From JAJDAN01 sp046583095 (lineage in GTDB: Bacteria > Myxococcota_A > UBA9160 > UBA4427): a DNA stretch of 21,472 nucleotides. Of this stretch, positions 15,522 through 21,472 are shown piece after piece (position 1 is the stretch's first letter; each line of letters begins with the position of its first letter). The position numbers and the translations under genes were made by a program. The notes under the pieces are model-generated. The model saw only the letters and a program-made list of their open reading frames with translations. It did no database searches and was not told the origin of the DNA. Location of the stretch: positions 1-21,472 of the forward strand of contig JAYGDB010000141.1 in the NCBI GenBank assembly GCA_046583095.1, written 5' to 3'.

Positions 15522-16787
15522 TCAGCTCTCGGCCTCGCGGTCCATCACCGCCAGCCACTGCACAGCCGATTTCCGCGTCGTCTGTTCTTCCTTTGCACCC
15601 GCCTTGGCCGACATGAAGTGCTTGCGCGCCGCCGCGGGCTTCTGCTGGTGGTACAGGGAAATTCCCAGTAGCAGATTCACGCTGGCCTTGTCCTCAAGAC
15701 CCCCCTTGGCGAGAGCCTCCGACAACGCAGCACTCGCGTCGGACCAGCTTTCGTCCTGGAGATGAACCTGGCCGATCCTCGCGTAGGTATCACCGACCTC
15801 GGAGAGCTTCGCCGCCTGCTCTAGCGCGGGCAGCGCGAATTCGTTCTCACGAGCGAGCAGCCAGCTATTCGCCAGCAGCTCCCAGGCATCCTCGTCGCCC
15901 TCGACCTGCTTTGCCTCGATTGCCTTCTCGAGGAGCTTCGCCGACAGATAGGGCATCTCGTGATAGAGATAGAGCTGCGCGAGCTGGCGTAGTTCGCGGT
16001 CCAGCTCGAGCAAGCCCGCCTCGTAGGCAAGCTGATAGATCGCCACCGACCGGACCTCGTTCCCCACGTTCGAATAGAGCGCAGACAGTTGTGTCCAGTA
16101 CGACTTCTTCGGGTTCAGCTCGATCAGGCGTTCGAGCGGGTCGACTGCATCCGCGTACGCCTTGGTCTCGAAATAGAGTCCAACGAGCAGCTGGTACCAG
16201 CTCTCCTTCGGCTCACGCGACAGCGTGATCGCCTTTCGGATCGCAGGGATGGCTTCTTCGATCTGCTCGAGTTCGTAGTGAGAAACTCCGAGCAGGTAGT
16301 AGGCGGCCCCGGTCGGCTTTTCGACGTCTTCGAACCACCGCTGGAGAGCGACGAGAGCCTTGGCGTACTGCCCCGTCGCCACGTACAGCTGTGCGACGTT
16401 GAAGCGCAGACCCTCCTGGGCGACCTCTGGCAGCGCGTTTTCCAGCAGGCTCTTCTCGAAATAGCCCAGGGCCTCGGCGTAGTGGTCGCCCGAAGACGCC
16501 ACGAAGCCGAGCATTTGGTAGACGAGCGCTCGCTCGTAGGGGTTGTTTCTCGTCCTCTGTGACAGCGGCTCGAGAAGCTCGCGCGCCTGGTTGTAGTCCT
16601 CGGCGGTCAGACTCTCGACGACGGCATTCAGCTTCTTGGCCATCGACGCGCCAACCGTGTACTGCCTTCGGGGCTTCTCGTCCCTGCCCGCCGCGTTTGC
16701 GGCCGCGCCGCTGAGTCCCAGCGTGAGTACCAGGCACGACACCAGGAGGAGGAGGCTCGGGAGACTTCTGTAGGCCAGGTGGCTCAC
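15522..16787 (-). CDS. Exported TPR protein, last gene of the TonB operon
   Basis: 421 residues from the GTG at 16787, which overlaps the TonB stop as GTGA and has GGAG 8 bp upstream; an in-frame extension to 16877 only reads the TonB gene out of frame. A signal peptide (hydrophobic core about 8-26, cleavage near ANA|AG) leads to a solenoid of TPR-type helical pairs, e.g. DYNQARELLEPLSQR, HYAEALGYFEKSLLEN, GQYAKALVALQRWFED, QIEEAIPAIRKAITLS, and AYADAVDPLERLIELNP. A periplasmic or outer-membrane TPR protein is the usual last member of DUF3450-TtpC-ExbB-ExbD-TonB operons, and its size fits. It probably scaffolds the energising complex or the receptor. No enzymatic motif is present. Confidence 0.88.
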   Translation of the reverse strand: MSHLAYRSLPSLLLLVSCLVLTLGLSGAAANAAGRDEKPRRQYTVGASMAKKLNAVVESLTAEDYNQARELLEPLSQRTRNNPYERALVYQMLGFVASSGDHYAEALGYFEKSLLENALPEVAQEGLRFNVAQLYVATGQYAKALVALQRWFEDVEKPTGAAYYLLGVSHYELEQIEEAIPAIRKAITLSREPKESWYQLLVGLYFETKAYADAVDPLERLIELNPKKSYWTQLSALYSNVGNEVRSVAIYQLAYEAGLLELDRELRQLAQLYLYHEMPYLSAKLLEKAIEAKQVEGDEDAWELLANSWLLARENEFALPALEQAAKLSEVGDTYARIGQVHLQDESWSDASAALSEALAKGGLEDKASVNLLLGISLYHQQKPAAARKHFMSAKAGAKEEQTTRKSAVQWLAVMDREAES

Positions 16788-17401
16788 AGCCCGTTCTCCA
16801 AGTTGAAGTGGAGCCTCACCCTGACGTCCGGCCGATCCACGGCCACGCCTTCCTCGATCTTGGGGCTGTACTTCCACTTCCGGATTGCGCGAAGCGCCGC
16901 GCGGTTGAATACGGTGGCGGGCTTGGCATCGACGACCACGGGATCTTTTACGGTCCCGGCCGCACTGATCGTGAACTGGACCTCGACCCAGCCCTGGATG
17001 CCCCGATCTGCGGCACGGATCGGATACTGGGGGTTGACGCGCACGATCGGGACAATGTCCTGGTCACTCCCCATGTCGCCGAAGTCCGGACCCGCGCCGA
17101 GATCGACCTGATGCGCCAACGCGATCGACATCGCGTCGAGGTCCAGGTCGGGGCGCACGGGGCGTGAGAGATCCAACTCCGGCGGCGGCGGCTCCTCCTC
17201 GGGCGGCGCCTTGTCGGGCAGGTGGCGCTTCTTGAGATCGAGCTGGGAGTCGCGCTTGAGGCGAACGAACTCGATGACATGGCCCGCGAAAACCCGCTCG
17301 GCCTCGGCGACTCCCATCGAGATCAACGCCTGCATCAGGTAGAAGAGCCCGAAGGTGACGCCGGAGGCGACCAGGAAAGCGATGGCATAGCGGCGGGCCA
17401 T
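16784..17401 (-). CDS. tonB: TonB energy transducer (TonB2-like, short)
   Basis: 205 residues; the ATG overlaps the ExbB stop by one base (TGATG). One N-terminal membrane helix (about 6-29), a charged spacer, a Pro/Glu segment (64-75, PDKAPPEEEPPPPE), and a C-terminal TonB domain: VRVNPQYPIRAADRGIQGWV (121-139), VQFTISAAGTV, and the closing FNRAALRAIRKWKYSP (165-180). The C-domain touches the TonB box of outer-membrane receptors to drive uptake with the proton-motive force. It is shorter than enterobacterial TonB because the proline spacer is brief. The frame is open upstream to 17863, which is out-of-frame ExbB. Placed directly after ExbB with no ExbD gene between, unlike the usual order. 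Confidence 0.9.
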   Translation of the reverse strand: MARRYAIAFLVASGVTFGLFYLMQALISMGVAEAERVFAGHVIEFVRLKRDSQLDLKKRHLPDKAPPEEEPPPPELDLSRPVRPDLDLDAMSIALAHQVDLGAGPDFGDMGSDQDIVPIVRVNPQYPIRAADRGIQGWVEVQFTISAAGTVKDPVVVDAKPATVFNRAALRAIRKWKYSPKIEEGVAVDRPDVRVRLHFNLENGL

Positions 17402-17955
17402 CAGTTGGCGGTCTCCTTCTCGCCCTCCCCTCTGCGCTCGAGCGAGAGGTGATCCGCGACCCGCTCGGACTCCCGCACCGCAAAGCGTTCGAGCTGCACG
17501 CTGAGGATGAGCCCGGAGAGGGCGGCCACCATTCCTGCCATCGTCGGAATCGTGGCCTTGGAGACCCCCGCGGCCATCGCCCGCGAGTTGCCGCTGCCTG
17601 AGAGGGCCATTACGTCGAAGACCTCGATCATCCCGGTGACCGTACCCAGCAGCCCCAGCAACGGGCAGAGGCTCACGAGCGTCTTGATGATGGAGATCGA
17701 CTTCGTCAGCTCGCTCCGTACCTCCGCAACCAGGAGCCTGCGGATCTGCTCGGCATACCACGAGGTTCGATCGTCCCGTGCCCGCCACTCTGCGAGGGCC
17801 TGCTTCGCCCGTTCCGGCTGGACGTAGCGGAAGTACCAGGCGCGCTCCAGCATCAGTGTCCACATCATCAGCAGCACGGCACCGATCACGAGCAGAACAC
17901 CGCCGCCCCGCTCGACGAACTCGCGAACCGCTTCGAGCGGCTCAGGAGCCAGCAT
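17401..17955 (-). CDS. exbB: ExbB/TolQ/MotA-family proton-channel protein (ExbB2-like)
   Basis: 184 residues from the ATG at 17955, overlapping the end of the TtpC gene; a TTG at 17979 would add 8 residues. Three membrane helices: about 17-37 (GGGVLLVIGAVLLMMWTLML), about 89-110 (LVSLCPLLGLLGTVTGMIEVF, the signature MotA_ExbB segment), and about 140-162 (TIPTMAGMVAALSGLILSVQL, with the conserved Thr/Pro region). Forms the proton channel that powers TonB. The usual partner ExbD, which supplies the membrane Asp, has no gene here. Close overlap upstream and downstream shows co-translation. Confidence 0.9.
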   Translation of the reverse strand: MLAPEPLEAVREFVERGGGVLLVIGAVLLMMWTLMLERAWYFRYVQPERAKQALAEWRARDDRTSWYAEQIRRLLVAEVRSELTKSISIIKTLVSLCPLLGLLGTVTGMIEVFDVMALSGSGNSRAMAAGVSKATIPTMAGMVAALSGLILSVQLERFAVRESERVADHLSLERRGEGEKETAN

Positions 17956-19342
17956 CGCGCTCGGCCCGGCGGGCGACAAGCCCAGCCGCCTGCTCGTTCA
18001 GGACGTCGACGATGCTGCGGCTGGAACTCGCTACCAGCGCGTGGAGGAGAACCATCGGAATTGCGACGCACAGCCCCAGCATCGTGGTCACGAGAGCCTC
18101 CGAGATTCCACTCGCCATCATCTTCGGATCGCCGGTACCGAAGAGCGTGATCAACTGGAAGGTTCGGATCATGCCCGTAACCGTGCCCAGCAGGCCGAGG
18201 AGCGGCGCCACGACTCCGACAACCTTGAGCGCCCACAGAAATTTCTCGAGCTGCGAGGACTCACGCAAGATGGCCTCGTCGAGCTTGAGTTCGAGAGTCT
18301 CGACATCGACGTCACGATTTTCTTCATAGGAGGCCAGTACGCGCCCCAGCGGATTGTCCGAGTCTGGCTGCGGATTGCCCTTCTGCGCCGCCACCTTGCG
18401 TGCAGCACCGACTACGATCACCCACCGGACGATCGCCAGCGTTCCGCCCAGTGCTCCGAGGCAGAGAATCACGAAGCCTACGATCCCGCCCTGCGCGATG
18501 CGCTCAGTGACGCTGGGCGTCTGCACGAGCATTGCGAGGATCGAGCCGCGAGAGGGGTCGAGAGCAAAGCCGGGCATGCCGCTGGTCTCTGCCTCGAAGC
18601 TCTCCACGCTCGCGAGGTAGCTCCCTGCAGGCTGGCGGCCCAGCTCGGTGAGCTTCTCGGTCTCGGGTTGCCAGGCGAGGTACACCCCGTTACTGATGGC
18701 ATTGAAAGCGCCGACCCGGATCACCTCCTGCTGCGCCTCGGTGCCGTCGGCTGCCACGACGGTCGTCGAGAATCGCACGACCCTGCCGAGTTCGGTCATT
18801 TCCTCGGCCAGCGTATACCAGAGCTTCTCGAGTGACTCGATGGACGGCAGCCGCTTGCTCTTCCCGAGTGATTCCAGGAAGGGCACGCGACCCGGCAGCT
18901 GCGCGCTCACGAGTGATGCCTCGATGTTGCTCCCCGTGTCCCCCGCAACCTGGCGGACTACGCCGAAGAGCTCACCCAGAACGCCGAGACGCTCTTGCAG
19001 CATCTCTTCCAGCTGCGCAAGCTCGAGTTCGTTCGATTCGAAGTCGCTCTCGAGGCGCTCACTCCTCGCCTCCTCGACGGCAAGCGTGGCCAGGGTCTCT
19101 GTCAGCAGGCGCCGTTGATCGTCGCGCCCCCTCCTGAACTTCGCCTCGCGTTTCTCGGCCTCCCTGCGCTCCGCACGCCAGCCGCTGCGGACACGATCGA
19201 GCAATTCGCGGAGCGATTCCACTCCTTCTTTCGCGGGCACCTGCTGCGCACCCGGCCCGGGCTCAGCCGTCTGGGCCAGCGCGATCGGTTCGCAGAGCAG
19301 GCACAGGATCAACGCAGCCGGTATCGAAGAGAGACGCATCAT
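17942..19342 (-). CDS. ttpC: TtpC-like MotA/TolQ/ExbB protein with long periplasmic coiled-coil
   Basis: 466 residues; signal peptide 1-23 (ALA|QT). Residues about 40-125 are highly charged heptad-rich coiled coil, followed by a periplasmic domain (about 130-270; VGAFNAISNGVYLAW) as in DUF3450-related TtpC proteins. Then an ExbB-type domain: helix about 286-312, helix about 374-400 (VVGVVAPLLGLLGTVTGMI, MotA_ExbB signature), and helix about 413-440 (EALVTTMLGLCVAIPMVLL). TtpC is the fourth component of TonB2 systems of vibrios and relatives, needed for TonB2-dependent uptake. The ATG overlaps the DUF3450 stop by 4 bp. It may substitute for part of the motor where ExbD is absent; this is inference. 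Confidence 0.9.
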   Translation of the reverse strand: MMRLSSIPAALILCLLCEPIALAQTAEPGPGAQQVPAKEGVESLRELLDRVRSGWRAERREAEKREAKFRRGRDDQRRLLTETLATLAVEEARSERLESDFESNELELAQLEEMLQERLGVLGELFGVVRQVAGDTGSNIEASLVSAQLPGRVPFLESLGKSKRLPSIESLEKLWYTLAEEMTELGRVVRFSTTVVAADGTEAQQEVIRVGAFNAISNGVYLAWQPETEKLTELGRQPAGSYLASVESFEAETSGMPGFALDPSRGSILAMLVQTPSVTERIAQGGIVGFVILCLGALGGTLAIVRWVIVVGAARKVAAQKGNPQPDSDNPLGRVLASYEENRDVDVETLELKLDEAILRESSQLEKFLWALKVVGVVAPLLGLLGTVTGMIRTFQLITLFGTGDPKMMASGISEALVTTMLGLCVAIPMVLLHALVASSSRSIVDVLNEQAAGLVARRAERDAGS

Positions 19343-20124
19343 TGCAGCGCCTCCGCGGCCGGCACCGGGAGCCTCAGCAGGTCGGGCGCCGCCTGCTTGC
19401 GAGCAATCCGAAGGCCCTGCCGCACGCCGCTCTTGTAGTCGGAAGCCGGTGTCCAGGCACGCTGCTTCGCGTCCCAGCTTCCCGTCTCCGAGCCATCGAG
19501 CGTCTGATACAGAAGGGCGACTCGGCCAATCCGAAGGAAATCGACGGTACGCGAGCTTCCAGCGTCGTCGATTTCTCCCTTGTAGGCCTCGATCGTCCGC
19601 CCGTAGTCGTTCTCGATCTGGTACGCCTGGATGATGCGCCGGTAGCGCTCCGAGTCCGTGACATCGGCTCGGGTCATCAGGTCGCGCAGCGCTTCGACGC
19701 GCTCGTTCCGCTCGCTCTGGAGAAAGGGCACGTCGAGTGCAACGAACGCAGCGAGCGCATCGATCATCTCGAGCATCAGCGGGGTCACCTGCCGCCCGAC
19801 CAGTGCCACGTTGTCCAGCTGGTCGCGGAGTGAAACCATCTCGTCGTGCTGTGACGTGATCAGCCGCGAGATCTGGCCGTTGTAGACCCGCAGCGAGTCG
19901 ATCTGGTGAAGCGCGCTGCGGAATTCCACTGCGAGCCTGTCTGTTTCGTCGCTGAGCCCATCGACCTTCTTCTGACTGGCGACGCGGGCCTGGTTCTGCT
20001 CCATGCGCTGCCCCACGGCCTGATCGAGCTGCGGATCTGCGGCGGATCCGGCACCCGCGACCGCCAGCAGCGCGGTCGCAGCAGCTGCAAGTCGGACTCG
20101 CCTGACCGGGATCCTGCCAACCAT
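19339..20124 (-). CDS. DUF3450 periplasmic coiled-coil protein
   Basis: 261 residues; GAGGA 9 bp before the ATG. Signal peptide about 1-28 (GSA|AD). Residues about 30-105 are coiled coil, then DNVALVGRQVTPLMLEMIDA, VALDVPFLQSER and a C-terminal YKSGVRQGLRIARKQAAPDLL, the conserved features of DUF3450. Proteins of this family are encoded ahead of TtpC in TonB2-type operons and resemble the N-terminal part of TtpC, so a structural role in coupling the motor to the envelope is likely. First of five overlapping genes. Confidence 0.9.
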   Translation of the reverse strand: MVGRIPVRRVRLAAAATALLAVAGAGSAADPQLDQAVGQRMEQNQARVASQKKVDGLSDETDRLAVEFRSALHQIDSLRVYNGQISRLITSQHDEMVSLRDQLDNVALVGRQVTPLMLEMIDALAAFVALDVPFLQSERNERVEALRDLMTRADVTDSERYRRIIQAYQIENDYGRTIEAYKGEIDDAGSSRTVDFLRIGRVALLYQTLDGSETGSWDAKQRAWTPASDYKSGVRQGLRIARKQAAPDLLRLPVPAAEALQ

Positions 20125-20195
20125 CGGGTTACGTCCTCACCGAATCGGAAGAGTGGCCCATGCGATGCTCCCGCTGAATTGCATAGCTTCCTCAA

Positions 20196-20216
20196 CTCGG
20201 CCGCCAGCGGCCCGAG
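20196..20216 (-). terminator. Short hairpin between the small membrane protein and DUF3450
   Basis: ctcggccg and cggcc(c)gag pair over 8 bp with one bulged C around a ccag loop, in the 183-bp gap 20125-20307. No U-tract in either direction. It may mark a transcription boundary that lets the five-gene TonB set be expressed separately. The rest of the gap shows no convincing promoter. Confidence 0.3.
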
Positions 20217-20307
20217 CCAGAGCGTAGCCACAGCGCGGCTCAGAAACCTGCCGGGTGTTGGATGGGGTTCGCCGGACGGTTTGCTCGCAGGGAACCGAGT
20301 CAGCCCG

Positions 20308-20598
20308 CTAGAAGTCGCCGAGTTTGCGTTGGAAAGTGTACGCCCCCGGCTCCGCGATGAGTTGATCGACGACCTCGTCGACCTGTCCGCTGACGAGAGC
20401 GAATGGGATGGCGACAGAGGCGATCGCGGAGCCCAGAACGAATCGGACGAGCCCGGCAGGTCGCAGGATCAGGAGATCGAATGCGACGGCAGCCACCGGG
20501 GCCGCCTCGGCTGCATCCGCTTCTGCGAGAGCGACGGCGGGTGCGAGTAAGAGGGAGAGAGCTGCCAGGGCTGCGGCAAGGCGCTTTCGAACGAGCAT
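20308..20598 (-). CDS. Small exported/membrane protein with C-terminal FQRKLGDF motif
   Basis: 96 residues; AAGGAGG shortly before the ATG gives a strong start. Signal peptide or membrane helix 8-25 (AALAALSLLLAPAVALA), then a second hydrophobic region AVAFDLLILRPAGLVRFVLG and SAIASVAIPFAL (about 38-68), and a soluble end EPGAYTFQRKLGDF. I recognise this as a small conserved hypothetical type (LxxLRPLG ... PxxYTFxRPLGDF) of uncharacterised function in environmental proteobacteria. It lies 45 bp after the TonB-dependent receptor gene and before the TonB operon, which suggests a link to that transport system. Confidence 0.75.
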   Translation of the reverse strand: MLVRKRLAAALAALSLLLAPAVALAEADAAEAAPVAAVAFDLLILRPAGLVRFVLGSAIASVAIPFALVSGQVDEVVDQLIAEPGAYTFQRKLGDF

Positions 20599-20643
20599 CG
20601 ATCTTCTCCTCCTTGTTGCTTCTACCTGGCCTCTACGAGCGGG

Positions 20644-21454
20644 CTACCACGCGAGCCCGACACGAACTCCCCAGGTTCTCGGGCGATCGAAGCGAACCTG
20701 GATCGGCGCCCCGATCAGGAAGCTCCCCGCCACCTGGCTCTGGATTATGTCCTTGTCGGCGACGTTGTTGACGAACGCGGAGACCTCGACGTGCCGATCC
20801 GCGCTCGTCCAGGAGATGCGCGCATCCAATATCTCGTACGGGCTCTGAAAGTCCTTGTTCTGCTGTCGCGTACCCGGGGGGGGGAACTGGGCATCGATTG
20901 CGGCCCCGCACTCAGAGTTCGGGCAGTTGGAGGGCCGGAAGTAGATCTTCCCCGAGGCATACAGCTGCACGTTGGGGGTCACGGTGCCCCAGCGCCCGAA
21001 GTCGAAGGGCCAGTTGGCAATCACCGTGGCGGTGTAGGGCGGCGCACGAGTGAGCGTGTTGCCCGAGCAATCGATGCCCCTGCTCGCCTCCCCGAGGTAG
21101 CAATTCTCGAAGCTGCCGTACTCGGCGTTGAGATACCCGAAGTTGCCGATCAACGTCAGGCCCTCGAAGAGCTCGGGCACGAAGTCGACCAGAGGCCTGA
21201 GAGTGAGCTCCGCCTCGAAGCCCCAGACCGTCGCGTCCGTCGCGTTTTGTGTGATGACCGAGGCCTCTGCCAGCTGCGAGACCTGCAGGTTTTCGTACCA
21301 GTAGTAGAACCCCGTGAGGTTGGCCCGGATCCGGTTGTCCCAGAACTCGTTCTTCGAGCCGAGCTCCAAGGCCCAGATGTGCTCGGGGTCTGCATTGGGG
21401 AAGGAGGTCGAGGGGTCGATCGGGTCTTCCAAGGCCGTAACGATGACGCCCGAC
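20644..21454 (-). CDS. TonB-dependent outer-membrane receptor, C-terminal part of the barrel
   Basis: About 270 residues of the C-terminus; the gene runs off the window. Alternating hydrophobic strands typical of a TonB-dependent receptor barrel are visible: WALELGSKNEFWDNRIRANL, TGFYYWYENLQVSQ, TVWGFEAELTLRPL, GLTLIGNFGYLNAEYGSF, PYTATVIANWPFDFGRWG, YEILDARISWTSADRHVEVS, and a terminal VRFDRPRTWGVRVGLAW ending in Trp, matching the aromatic last residue recognised by the Bam machinery. The segment FVNNVADKDI is the family's usual 'NLFDK' region. Two Cys pairs (in a loop near SFENCYLGEASRGIDCSG and NCPNSECG) may form extracellular disulfides. Apparent start residues Met-Cys-Ser-Ser-Asp-Leu at the edge are adapter-derived. 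Substrate unknown; it heads a TonB operon on the same strand. Confidence 0.92.
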
Positions 21455-21472
21455 AGATCGGAAGAGCACACG
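21455..21472. other. Illumina TruSeq adapter remnant at the contig end (artefact)
   Basis: The bases agatcggaagagcacacg are the start of the common TruSeq read-1 adapter. Read on the minus strand they give the peptide Cys-Ser-Ser-Asp-Leu, a well-known artefact in metagenomic proteins. These bases are not genomic. Confidence 0.95.

Overview
The window is GC-rich, densely packed bacterial DNA that looks like a contig end from a metagenome. The last 18 bases (21455-21472) match the Illumina TruSeq adapter, so the right edge is a library artefact. The organism is Gram-negative: Sec signal peptides, a TonB-dependent receptor and a TonB/ExbB/TtpC energising operon are present. A σ54 activator, a C-terminally anchored metallophosphoesterase with thrombospondin type-3 and dockerin-like repeats, an IPTL-CTERM-like protein and an Ltp/DUF35 pair suggest an uncultured Myxococcota or other former deltaproteobacterial lineage. 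That placement is inference; no rRNA or marker gene is present.

Layout. (1) 1-2158, + strand: an exported-protein locus with the C-terminus of a Gly/Ser/Asn-rich surface protein, a hairpin, then a tightly overlapping trio: a small Sec-exported protein, a periplasmic C39-type cysteine peptidase, and a second small Sec-exported protein. The two small proteins are paralogues. Each carries an internal double-glycine motif like the leader sites cut by C39 peptidases, and all three non-peptidase proteins share a C-terminal Val/Asn/Ser signature. (2) 2171-3031, - strand: a BtuF-like substrate-binding lipoprotein. (3) 3162-3794: a secreted protein with an IPTL-CTERM-like anchor. (4) 4117-9494, + strand: three signalling genes, namely an NtrC-type σ54 activator, a winged-helix regulator with a degenerate receiver, and an 8-TM hybrid histidine kinase with receiver and HPt domains. 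A dense cluster of direct and inverted GGTTCA/TGAACC repeats lies upstream of the winged-helix gene. (5) 9517-13565, - strand: a TPR lipoprotein-or-exported protein coupled to a large purple-acid-phosphatase-like metallophosphoesterase. (6) 13895-15516, + strand: a thiolase-fold protein without the thiolase cysteine, followed by a DUF35 zinc-ribbon/OB-fold partner. (7) 15522-21454, - strand: TonB-dependent receptor (partial), a small membrane protein, DUF3450, TtpC, ExbB, TonB and a TPR protein. The last five are joined by short overlaps, but no ExbD gene lies in the usual place between ExbB and TonB.

The most interesting region is the first 2.2 kb. It reads like a compact fibre- or matrix-type export locus in which a free-standing periplasmic C39 peptidase sits between two Sec-exported proteins bearing candidate GG cleavage sites. 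It resembles the Pseudomonas Fap functional-amyloid locus only in having a C39 member. The second regulatory highlight is the operator-like repeat array at 5690-5793 next to a regulator that should not be phosphorylatable.
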